64,000 nt of DNA from Phorcus lineatus (taxonomy: Eukaryota; Mollusca; Gastropoda; Trochida; Trochidae). The notes beneath the pieces are model-generated. The model had not been told where the DNA came from, ran no database searches, and saw only the letters and a program-made list of their open reading frames with translations. The position numbers and the translations under genes were made by a program. The stretch spans positions 10,565,731 through 10,629,730 of the forward strand of contig OV121085.1 in the NCBI GenBank assembly GCA_921293015.1. The letters run 5' to 3'. Position 1 is the first letter of the stretch; every line of letters begins with the position of its first letter. Positions 38,301 to 47,799 of the stretch are shown here, piece after piece.

Positions 38301-41300
38301 TTGTATAACTGATGCAATATTTACCAATTCAGGTACTTATGATACATTCATATGGAAACATGACCTTAAATTGCAGGAATATTATTTAGACATATCAAAG
38401 ACAAGGTTTTGCGGAGTGCGCGTGAAAACTAAATTAACTAAACTATATCTGATGTTAAAAATCTAACGCATTCAATAATGTCTAATTAAATCATAATGTC
38501 ATGGTGCAATTGGCACACTATAATATGCGAATGGTTTCGATGGTAGAAATATAGTTCCAGATGGTCTCTTACCGTTCTTTGGCGTCGAGGAAAGCTTTGG
38601 CAAATGGATTGTGCTTTATCTTTAATGCTGTAATCTGAAAAAAACATTACATTAATATACTAAACAAGAGCCTGACGTTAGATTGGGATTGAGATTAGAT
38701 TGAGTGCAAGTATTTCTAAAAATCAAAAATATTTTGGAGAGTATACTTTTTCAAAGCTAAATGACTGTTTCACAAAAATGTTTTTTTAAATGAATAGTTT
38801 TTATTTAGCAAAATGTGGATTTAAAAAGTTTTCCATTAGTCCATTCATGATAAAAATGATAAGGTGACATGTCATGTTAATAATTTCTCAAAATATTCTG
38901 AAACCTACTTCTTCGTTTTGGTATGCTGTTACTGCGATGAACTGGGTCTCTGGGAAACTGAATGTCATAATGCTCTTCTTCTGTGTACGCGAATTAACTC
39001 GCACTATATGCAGTCGGGGTTCGTACTTGTGTAAGGAGTTCAGCATTATCTGCAAAAATAAAATTTAAAAAATTCAATCAATGCAAAGAAATTATGATAA
39101 TAATAATATTTTGATAAATAATTTTAAAGAAAATGAAGGTTCAATCTATAAAATTTGAAATCATATTCATTGGTCATTTACATTTCATATTAATCTTTAT
39201 AAAATGTCACTTCCATTGAAAACCCAAAGGAATAATTATATTCTATAAAGCAGCCATCACAAGCTATCACTATCAGCAGCAAATGCAGAATTTTATCTTA
39301 ATTGACAGGAGAAAAATAGATTGCCCCTCTCCGTGTTTTGTACGGCCTGCTTTGCTATAATTGTGTTATGCACACGTTCATACTATACTATATTCCCTGG
39401 CGTCGAGATGTGCACGAGGCGTGACGCTTGTTATCGGGGTAAAGACCACCCGGGGTGTCTATCTCAATCGGATAGTACGCCGCATATCCTTCCACCTACC
39501 TTTCTACCTGCTGATTGCCTATACCTATATCTACCTGGATCTAGTCTCAGTACCTGACATCTTCGTACCACCCATATTGTGCGCATATTTCGAAGTTGTA
39601 TATTTAAGTATTTTCTTAAAATGTTATTTTGTAGCAAACATGATTACCATTCACGTGAAATAAGGTGAATAGGGTAATTTATCATAGGGTATAGGTTGTA
39701 CGGATTTAGAATCATTGAGTAAATGTATATTAAAAAAGATATAAATTCGTGTTTAACTATTCAAATTCATGTTGTAATTGATTGGTAACTTTGTTTTACG
39801 TTTAATGAAAAATGCTTTATTTGATATTACGCATAATTGAAAAGTTGTAATGTTATTTATTATAAAATATGTATGATAACCATTTCATAAGTTATAGTTT
39901 TGAAGTAACATACTAAGTGACAAGGTTATTTCAACAATTATTCCGACGAATATTTTAAGATTAAATAATTATCTGGAGCAAATGCATTTTGTAGAAGATC
40001 AGTAGGGCTGGTAAACTTTCACAATCAATACATGTTCCTTTCAAAGATATTAGAATTTTCAAAAAAGGATGCATTCTAATTATATTGTGAGCGCTTTGAA
40101 AAGCTATTTCAAGTAACAACTCTCAAAACACTTAACATTCTTTCTCTCAATGCTTGGAGTGATTATTAAAATGAAATCCCTTTCTAATGTCTGTATAATA
40201 TACAGTTAAGAGGCTTTCTTATACGTAGCTTTACTTGAAAGTTTATTGCCACAGACTCTCATAAAGGATGAGCAAACAAATGAATGATGAAAGTAATACT
40301 GAAACGTTTGAAGTGTTTAAGTCTTTCCAAATGCCTTTATGTCATCGCAATAACACAAACAGAGTCAAAGACGAGTAATTTCCGTCTGTACCCCAAGTTA
40401 CCTGCCCGCTCCCGGGTTATCATACCTGTGTCCCCAATAACCAAATTGTTCAAGTATTTGGTTAGTTATTGATCTGGTTAACTTGACTTCAAAGACGGTA
40501 TTTCCTAGATAATTTGTTGGCAGGTAGGTGAAGGGTAGGGGAGGGGATTTTCTGGGGGAGAAGGGGAGGGGATGTACTAGGGGGAGAAGGGGAGGGGTTG
40601 AGCGGAGAAATTTATAATAGATAGAGTAGGGGTGTACAAATCATACAAATCAAACTTAATGTTGGAAACAGATCAAGAAGAAGGAATAGAATGTCGAATA
40701 TTGTGATAAAAATGAATATGGATGAAGTAAGAATATAGGAATAGGAATCGAAATTGAAATAGACGGGTGGGGTAAAAATGGGGGTAGAAATGAAGAGGAG
40801 AGGCAGTGGAGTGGTAAGCTTTGATTGAAAGTGAACCCCGAAGCAAGGAAGATAACACGTGTGTTTGAAGTCGTTCATTTCATACGCACATAAGTGGTAT
40901 TAACTTTGCTGACAGACATTACCCGTCTCTCTATTACCTGCTTAGCACGGCTTTTCTTCTCTCTGAGTTTGATGTATTTCATACCGCTCTCATTAAATGT
41001 TTAGTTTGAATTTCATAGAGCTTGTGTTCTTACTTTGCCTACACTATCATCACACGGAGATCGCTTATATGAAATGAGGTATTTATACAGATAAGGACAG
41101 ACTTGTTATCTTGTCAATAGCGAGTTCAGACCTCCCTTATATTCTCTTGTCATCAATCAGTGAGCCATGCCCTCCAACGTTGTCAATCAACACCCAGAAC
41201 GGTCATTCAGGGAAATATAGTCTTTGTATATTCAATTTAAATCTAAGTTGAAACGAATCTCTTGATTATTTTTGTAAATGAATATTTTTTTAATAATTTT

Positions 41301-44300
41301 TGTTCAAACATACTTTTTTACAAAAACTAATTTCATTAGAATGATTAACTATTGGACTAATTTCTAGCCAATGACGAAGGAATATAAAGCAGAGACTTAA
41401 GGTCTTCGTCTTTTTTTTATTCAACCTCACTTTGCGATCTTAGTTTTAGTTTATACAAAAATCCGATTTGAAAAATCTACATCCAAGAACCAATATGATG
41501 ACATTTTTTTTAAAGATTGTTAGTTTATTTTCTTGTTTGAATCGAGAAACGATTCTCGCCCATATTCTCTTCATGAAAAATAATATTCATAACAAAAACT
41601 AAACATAGATAATAAACGTGCGGATGCAATAACTCCATGATCGAAAAAATCCTCTTCTGGTTTATTTCTCATTATTCATATCATATCGCTGATGTTCATA
41701 TTGTTGATAACATAGAATACGTATACTACTAAATAACATATTTTTATCATCATTTTTGTACTTGCATATAATATATATCTAAAAATTATATTCATTTGAA
41801 CGAAAGAAGTCCTGTATCTACCTGTATCCCCATATTCTTCACTTGCATATTAAGTATTTTAATCAAGTCATATACTAAATTGTTTTACTTAGAATAATTT
41901 GAATAGCGCATATATTCCTATATTTCAATTCCTCTAAAAATGCAAAGGTAAGAAATCCTTACCTGTCCTCCGCCATTGAGTTTATTGGTGAGTTTCACTT
42001 TGCTGAAGGATATAGACTCTTTCATCCAGTGTGCCCCAAAGTTGGGAGAGTCGGGATGGATGTAGACACAGTTGGGGGCGGCAGGCTCGGCCTTACCCCC
42101 AGGGACCCAGTCCCCATTCACGTATTTCCACCTGTGGTTGTCTACCTGCACGAAGTCCAGTAAGAGGGTGTACATAGCGTTTGGGTCAAGCCCTGTGATG
42201 GAGTTTCGGAACACTGGAAACATCCGTCTGCAACAAAAAACAATATTTTCAAATTAAATCTTTTTAAAAAAATTCTCAATAAGTGGATGAATTTTATGTT
42301 AAGTAATAATCCTGTTTTGATTCATAATATACATAAATGATAAATAAATATGTTCAATTGTTTTCCAGAATATAATTACCTATGCCAGACTGCTGTTCAG
42401 TTTATGTTATTTGATGTGTTTATTTGGCAAGTTCATTTTACATATAATAAAATAAAAAGTAAGGCTATTCTATAATTAAATATGTGAGCATGATGGTAAG
42501 AGGGGTAAAATGAGTTTATATATACACATATGAATCTATATAAATTCACACCGTCGTTTTTCAATAAGTTAATATTACTTTGATTTGCAACTCCTAAACT
42601 GTTTAGTTTGTAGATTCATAAGTATGACGCAAACACATTTGTCTATAACATTTCCCATTTTTTCTCTTCCATTTAAAATTCCAAACGCTATTTCGTTTAA
42701 CCTAAATACACATTTACAGGTTTTAAATGAAGGACAGTTAGAATGCAACAAACTTAAAGTATTAAAAAGTAACTTAATTAATTATTTACCTATATAAATA
42801 ATTGTCCAAATCGTGATATAGGAAACAATTTTTGACAAATAAAGACACACCGAAATAAGAGACATAACGCTGAAGTTAATATTCTTAAAGTAGTCGTCGA
42901 TGTAAACGTTCCGATAAATTTCTGCGTTTCAAATTTTCCCTGTTCTTTGTTTGTAACTTTAAATTCATATTTGTCTTTAAAAGCTGTCACTGAACAATAT
43001 CCATAATTGTCTATATCCACTTACATATTTTCTCACTATACGTCACCCATTCCATATTTAAAACTTTTCATTGACACAATGTAAGAGTTTCTCTACAAAC
43101 AATTTAACACTTAACGTGTCACTCGGGAGATATACTAGGTTTGTTGTCTGTGCAAATAACCAAAAATAAATGGTAAATACAATGCCGTAAAATATTTCAA
43201 GTACTGTATAGAGTGTTTACGTCGCTCTATCATTTCAAAATAAACTCGTAGTGAGCTACGTTGGAGAGATAAGAAAGTTGTAAATTCATTTATTTCTAAA
43301 CGCAACCAGCGACATATCTTTCATGGTTTAATTCTTTAAAATGAAGTCATCACAAATATTAAACATATCTTTTGTTAGGTGTCTTTATTTTGAAAACAAT
43401 TTTTTAAAAAGGCATTTTCTCTGAATAAATTATTTTCCTATTTTTCGAATAAAAAGTTTAACAGTAATTTATGGAGGTCAATTTCTTATTTTCATGTATG
43501 AATGACTGTTATATAAAGTGACCGCAGTAAAAGAAACAGATTCAGGTTTTTAAGACGAATATTTGAATTTTTTATGATAAAGGATACGTAATGTACACTC
43601 TTCTGCCTACGTAGATAAAGGAGTCGTTCAATATCTTACTGACGTAAATGTACAAATGCAATTGTATGGTGATAGTTTATTTCAAGCAAATATTACTGTC
43701 CCTTTTTAGGATAATTTTATCAACTTAAGACAAATATCATTACCATTTGAAAATCTTAATATTGTTTACATATAAAATAATAAAAGTTTTGAAATCTAAA
43801 GTGATAAAAAAATTCTTTTTTCAATACATATGTTATGTTTAGTATCAGATCTAACCAAGGTAGAAGATAAACAAACTCTAGTTTAGTAAAAAGCTTTAAA
43901 ACCAAACGTATTTCCATTTCTAGCTCGTTTATTAGTTAGTCAAGAACAGATTTTAGTTTAATGCTTATCATGTCCAAAGTAAACTGAATTCATTGTTAAA
44001 CGTAGGTTAAAATTGATACAAATGTAACCCATTTAAAACTTCCCTCTAATTTTCATTATTCTAAAACAGAGTTCACAGATTCACATAACATTCACCAGGC
44101 TGATTTCTATGAGATATTTCAGATTTCGTATTTCTTTATCCATCTACGGGGTCTAGACGTATAGAAAAGAATACTAATACACGAACAATATAAAATCCTC
44201 CTGACATATTATTACCAATGAAGATGGGCATTTTCCGTTCAAGTCCACTTAAGGAAATCCTACCCTTTTACTTGTGTCAGACTGAAAGGATGCGATTTTC

Positions 44301-47300
44301 TACGATTAATAGTGACATAAAATAGAATTAAATCTCCACTCGGCTCCCTCCATTGCTCGTGTCGGAATACATACAACATATTTAGTAGTGTTCTCTTTCA
44401 GTGCTGAGTCTATTGTCTGGATCGGAAGGTAACAGTGACAGAGAGACGCCGGTTTTTAGTCTCTATCTCTCCACTTCACGATAAACAAAACCTCCTACAT
44501 ACATCTTTGACAAGTATGAGGCACCGGTCTACTGGCTACAGACGGGTTAGGCTGGACATTTGCTAACGTCATCTCATACTTGATCTATCTCAATCATTTC
44601 TCCAGCGTTGAAATATATCCTTTATGTTATAGAAGGGGTGCTTAATCGCTTATCCTTCTTTTAATGAAATTTTGGAATGCGTAATGAATAATGCAGATTA
44701 ATAATTTATGTATCGGTTCACCTATAATATATAAGTTGCCGGATTCTTGTTAACTTTATCGCTTTCCGTACCTTTCTCACATGCCCCTTTGAAAGATGTT
44801 CTGAAATTCGGAATTACAGCCATGGATAGAAGTATTAGAATAACTATACGTTTATTGATAGATCTATATTACGTGCATATTTAAGCAATATTTTGGATTA
44901 GGGGCTGACACTGTCGCTTAACTATTTCCTCTTTGCTGGACACATCCTTACATGCCATGCTGGTCTGTTCTGGTATTCTTAAACCATTTTAGAATTTGAA
45001 TGACTTTAAGGAGGTGTGCGCATTATGTTCATAGTTCATAGTTCATAGTATATAGTTCATTTATGCTTAAATTAAGTATACATTGTAACTCGTTAGGGAT
45101 AGGTAAATTGACCTTCAAAAGCAGCTAAGTTTATCCTTTGCTTGATTTAACTTATATGCTACTAAGACATAGGAATAGATGTACTGATAAGACTTACACT
45201 TGTTTGATGTAGGGAAATGGAATATGTATTTACGACATCAACTTTTCTAATGGTTATCAATGGTCCAAATATTGTGTAAAATGCTTTCTTCTTCTTGGTT
45301 TCTGTACATTTAGGTTATTGACTTCACGATTTAGGTTATTGTTTGAAATCTTGGATATGCGTTGACACTTTGGACATACCCTACCTGGGCCCTCCAACCA
45401 ACATCAAGCAGCAAAGATAGTTTCAAATTCATATGGTTAAACATCCTTTGTAAATCGTTTTATAATGTTTCGTGTCTTTATCTGTTTAATGCCATTTTGA
45501 AATCTATAAATTATCATCAAGGGCTCCTCAGTGTTCTCTATAAAGCCCAGATAAGAAAGGTGTTCTTTTAAGAATGCATGCATAGTGTATACACAAACAA
45601 ATAATATAAATGCTTAAGTTACTAGTATAACAATTTGATGTCAAAACTAAACCAGGGATCTTTTAAACATGCCATATTTTTTAGAAACGTCAAAGAATAA
45701 CAATTTGAAATTGTTTAAACTAAGAAGTTGATCTAGTTTGAAGTCCACTTTGGACGCATGTGAAGTTGCTTTTAAAATGTTTAAACCTTTTGTAATGCAA
45801 TTAATGATATTAATTCATCATCACTTATACATCACCACAACCTGATATTGGAAATATCATATCTATGAAGTTAATTACTAGGATACTAAAAAATATCACA
45901 ATTAGAAATACATTATTGTCAACTTAGGAGATGATTTGTTTGCTTGACTTCATATTTGCCGAAAGAACGCATTTCTTTGTTTTGTTCTTGTAAACGTCTA
46001 ATATAGAATGATATTTTTACAATATTTGTGTAGTAGAACCGTTACTATAGTTTACATCCCACTTATTTGAACCTACGTTACATCTTTGGGGTATCACACG
46101 TTTTAGTAAGAATATCATGTTTTAGGACAAAACAAATATTGTTATATTATCTGAATAAGATTATTTAAAGTTTAACAATGCTTTAAGAGTATCAGTGTTT
46201 TAAGCCTCTCGATAACGCACAAATACAATATACGATTATACAAGTAAAAACTGCTTATGAATGGTTTGATTGCATTGTCTAAAAATCTATTTGCAATATG
46301 TAAAAACTACCGTATTTTTCAGAGAAGATTGTCATAAAAATATTTCAAACACATTACACCGAAACTCATTTTACAAAGTATAAACAACGACCCCATCACA
46401 ACCCAAAACAGTGTCAGTAATTTCTGGAATTGATATTAGTTATCGGCAAGTATTGGACCCAATGCTCAGCTATGTATTCCAGTCGTGATCCAGCCAACTC
46501 GTATTTAGCCAGCAAATGGAGTAAAGCGTCTGTAAACATGCCTATTCTGTCGGTCAAATGGCCGTGTGACCAGTGAGCGCTATTAGTGTCATATGGTATG
46601 CAACATCACACCTTGCCGACCCCACCTGTGTATAATAACAACTAGAACAGGTACTCAACTCACTGTTACCTAGCGAATACCTTCTCGACAAGGAAGCGAT
46701 CAAACGATGACCGACATTGGAAACAAACACTTGAGGATTGATATATTTTGTTATATTGATTGACTTTTGGTTTCTTGTAAAGTGCCTAGTTCTAAATGAT
46801 GTTAAATTTTATAAATGGTAGTCTAAATATTATGAAATACGGAATCTTGGGTTGCCTATGGTTGATGGTTCTACTGTGTGAACGTCGAAAGTCATTTGAT
46901 GACATCAATGACATCGAGATCTAGAGATCAATGACATCGAGACCTACTGTGTCATGCTGACCTTATCTACTTTACCAATCAATCACAGAACATATCGATA
47001 TCGATCCAGTGTCCCAGAGGTATCCAGGTGTCCAGATCAAGACACAGATCAATCCGAGAATAACCTACCTTCCGTTTTTAGTCACAATCATCTCGTTGGT
47101 AAACTCTTTGAACTTTCCCCACAACTCCTTATCCTCCAGCTTGACGGTCAGTTGACGCTCCGTGGGGTCCCCTTTTTCACTCCCCACGTTCATCTCCGTG
47201 TCCACGGCGTTTAGAAGGTGGTTGATATCCACTTGGCCCTTCATGTCTCCAGATGAAGGGATTGGGGGGCTACAAGTTGGGGCCGCCAGCTCGCAAGGGG

Positions 47301-47316
47301 GCGCAGAATCTAACAT
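31960..47316 (-). CDS. T (Brachyury): Brachyury (T-box transcription factor T), complete, 7 coding exons
   Basis: This gene encodes a nuclear DNA-binding regulator. In animals the family controls mesoderm, blastopore-lip, hindgut or posterior development through T-box sites (AGGTGTGA half-sites). The spliced frame joins 47069-47316, 41963-42227, 38909-39049, 38573-38634, 36192-36247, 34127-34297 and 31960-32342, giving 1326 nt and 441 residues. Every intron is GT-AG and every phase matches. Residues 33-38 carry the HLLNAV motif, and [10 protein letters not shown] follows at 45-54. The T-box spans about 56-240, with [84 protein letters not shown] and [13 protein letters not shown] all visible. 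The [15 protein letters not shown] run favours Brachyury over Tbx2, Tbx6 or Eomes. The C-terminal 200 residues are rich in Pro, Ser and Thr and end in LTPPPL. Several T-box positions differ from the usual consensus (for example FRNSITG and VNSRTQKKS). The gene stands alone, with no coding neighbour within about 15-28 kb. Confidence 0.96.
32343..34126 (-). other. T (Brachyury): Brachyury intron 6 with GC-richer block at about 32.82-33.3 kb
   Basis: Between 32820 and 33300 the motif CGTGAC/GTCACG recurs many times, for example around 32918-32930, 32944, 32971, 33032-33053. The palindrome GATCACGTGATC is at 33105-33116. The block is much more GC-rich than the rest of the intron. It is a candidate enhancer with a CRE/E-box character. 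Confidence 0.45.
34127..34297 (-). CDS. T (Brachyury): Brachyury coding exon 6 (linker with Trp-Tyr-Leu-Pro-Pro-Gly motif)
   Basis: The acceptor TTGGTTTCAG precedes 34297 and the donor is CACA|GTAAGT. The exon encodes residues 259-314, starting [19 protein letters not shown]. This corresponds to the W-x-L/I-P-G stretch downstream of the T-box in other Brachyury proteins. A Pro/Ser/His/Tyr-rich region ([15 protein letters not shown]) follows. It joins to exon 7 in frame through a split Ser codon (A|GT). Confidence 0.92.
34298..36191 (-). other. T (Brachyury): Brachyury intron 5 with GC-richer block at about 35.1-35.6 kb
   Basis: The block 35140-35640 is visibly richer in G+C than the flanks and has open frames of 88-96 codons on both strands, none with a recognisable domain. 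It carries a TCACGTGA octamer (35500-35507) next to CAGCTG. I interpret it as a possible intronic regulatory element. Confidence 0.45.
36192..36247 (-). CDS. T (Brachyury): Brachyury coding exon 5 (56-nt micro-exon just after the T-box)
   Basis: The acceptor CTTCAATTTCAG precedes 36247 and the donor is CACT|GTAAGT. The first base completes Arg239, the next 18 codons read [18 protein letters not shown], and the last base starts Leu258. Skipping it would also preserve the frame, because exon 4 leaves two bases and exon 6 supplies two only after this exon's 1+54+1 arrangement is replaced; that alternative needs transcript evidence. The peptide is acidic and hydrophilic, a linker from the T-box to the C-terminal region. 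Confidence 0.88.
36628..36653 (-). other. Putative G-quadruplex / polypurine tract in intron 4
   Basis: The plus strand has C5-T-C5-T-C4-TCCTCCT-CCC. The minus (transcript) strand therefore has four G-runs of three or more in 26 bases, meeting the intramolecular G4 rule. It lies about 400 bases upstream of exon 5 in the transcript direction. Confidence 0.55.
36855..37320 (+). repeat. Degenerate tandem repeat inside intron 4
   Basis: Related segments with the pattern ATGTCGAT...CTACTATCTTGAATGGCTT recur near 36856, 36986, 37147 and 37280, with spacing of about 130-160 bp. Because units lack stops they produce a 135-codon open frame, which I regard as a repeat artefact. Confidence 0.5.
38573..38634 (-). 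CDS. T (Brachyury): Brachyury coding exon 4 (T-box C-terminal helices)
   Basis: This 62-nt exon encodes [20 protein letters not shown] plus two bases of an Arg codon (residues 219-239). In T-box structures the FAKAF helix inserts into the minor groove. The acceptor is TTTTTTTCAG and the donor is AACG|GTAAGA. An exon boundary at DAKER is typical of Brachyury genes. Confidence 0.95.
38909..39049 (-). CDS. T (Brachyury): Brachyury coding exon 3 (T-box)
   Basis: The exon is 141 nt, exactly 47 codons (residues 172-218), in phase 0 at both ends. The acceptor is TATTTTTGCAG and the donor is GAAGAA|GTAGGT. It encodes [18 protein letters not shown], then the lineage-variable [13 protein letters not shown], then [16 protein letters not shown]. 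The downstream intron to exon 4 is only 274 bp, the shortest in the gene. Confidence 0.96.
39050..41962 (-). other. T (Brachyury): Brachyury intron 2 (2.9 kb)
   Basis: The intron is mostly AT-rich, with one G-rich minisatellite at about 40530-40600. Open frames of 60-100 codons inside it lack any recognisable domain. A TCACGTGA octamer lies at 39651-39658. Confidence 0.7.
40530..40600 (+). repeat. G-rich minisatellite in Brachyury intron 2
   Basis: Two near-identical units GGGGGAGAAGGGGAGGGG are followed by ATGTACTA or TTGAGC, and a shorter GGGTAGGGGAGGGG unit precedes them. The plus strand satisfies the four-G-tract rule for a quadruplex several times over. The transcribed copy would be C-rich. 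Confidence 0.7.
41963..42227 (-). CDS. T (Brachyury): Brachyury coding exon 2 (T-box core)
   Basis: The acceptor TTTGTTGCAG precedes 42227. The exon begins with A, which completes the split Arg codon, then CGG-ATG (R-R-M). It ends GGA-GGA-CAG before the donor GTAAGG at 41962. It encodes residues 83-171, including [47 protein letters not shown] and [15 protein letters not shown]. These are the core strands and dimer-face residues of the T-box. The stretch PVFRNSITG and the MKESISF segment are less conserved than in most Brachyury proteins. Confidence 0.97.
42228..47068 (-). other. T (Brachyury): Brachyury intron 1 (4.8 kb)
   Basis: The intron is AT-rich with no supportable coding sequence. 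A 10-bp TAGTTCATAG-type tandem repeat lies at 45026-45060. An ATCAATGACATCGAGA direct repeat occurs at about 46914 and 46927. Size and position make it a possible site for enhancers. Confidence 0.7.
45026..45060 (+). repeat. Short TAGTTCA tandem repeat
   Basis: GTTCATAGTTCATAGTTCAT and a variant repeat four times with 7-10 bp steps, in Brachyury intron 1. Confidence 0.8.
47069..47316 (-). CDS. T (Brachyury): Brachyury coding exon 1 (N-terminus and start of T-box)
   Basis: The exon covers residues 1-82 plus two bases of codon 83. It opens with ATG at 47316-47314 and ends AAC-GGA-AG before the donor GTAGGT (47068 downward). A Pro/Cys-rich leader of about 27 residues precedes the conserved [12 protein letters not shown] segment, which matches the N-terminal Smad-interaction region of Brachyury. 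[10 protein letters not shown] and the first T-box strand ([17 protein letters not shown]) follow. I chose this start because it is the first in-frame ATG ahead of the conserved N-terminal motif and gives a leader of typical length. An upstream 5' UTR exon cannot be excluded. Confidence 0.95.
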
Positions 47317-47399
47317 TAGCGAGGTAGAAAGGAGCAGAGATTTAGCCTGTGTGGTAGCCAGGGTGATTCGCTCAAGTGTGTGCTGCTAGCTGCTAAATG

Positions 47400-47600
47400 C
47401 TCGCCTCAATGGGGTTACATTTGTTTACAAACTTGTAATTCAACTACGCTCAATCCAGAGGTGGTCCTTATGTTACAACCGGCCCACAGCTCGTCCAATC
47501 AGATTTCACGATGGGCGGGGCTAATTGGCTACTGTTTCGCGTTGATTGGTCGCCGGCTGTGATTCAAGGCGAGCGTCTGTGTAAACAAAGGAAAGATAAT
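47400..47600 (-). promoter_or_regulatory. Candidate Brachyury proximal promoter: CCAAT boxes, GC box, forkhead sites
   Basis: Within 300 bp upstream of the ATG lie a CCAATC (plus strand, 47495-47500) and two minus-strand CCAAT boxes (ATTGG at 47524-47528 and 47545-47549). A GC box, GGGCGGGGC, runs 47513-47521. Two forkhead-like sites are present: the palindrome TTGTTTACAA (47421-47430) and GTAAACAAAG (47581-47590). I see no convincing TATA box. CCAAT plus GC boxes indicate a promoter, and forkhead factors are known co-regulators of Brachyury in several animals. Confidence 0.5.
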
Positions 47601-47772
47601 GAAGCGAATGTAAGTGTATGGGAATCCCTGGTGTCACTAGCGGCTTGTGAAGGTAGCGTTATCTATACACCGTGTCACTGTCATGTCGTCCCATGTCACC
47701 CCCCGACCTAACATACTCGTACTTGCCCCTCTCTCGTCTCTCCACAAGAGACGTGAAACTGACCAACATTAA

Positions 47773-47789
47773 AAGATCAACTTTGAAAG
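47773..47789. promoter_or_regulatory. Adjacent TCF/LEF-like sites
   Basis: AGATCAA (47774-47780) abuts CTTTGAA (47781-47787), about 460 bp upstream of the Brachyury ATG. Both resemble the TCF/LEF core CTTTG(A/T)(A/T) or its complement. Brachyury is a Wnt/beta-catenin target in many animals, so the placement is sensible, but these short motifs occur often by chance. Confidence 0.35.
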
Positions 47790-47799
47790 TAAGCCTTTC

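Larger units (their letters stand above)
36248..38572 (-). other. T (Brachyury): Brachyury intron 4 (2.3 kb)
   Basis: The intron contains a polypyrimidine tract (36628-36653) and a degenerate tandem repeat (about 36855-37320). No protein-coding content is supported. Confidence 0.7.

Noticed and set aside
47162-47389. Plus-strand open frame over Brachyury exon 1
   Set aside because: It is the antisense shadow of the conserved exon.
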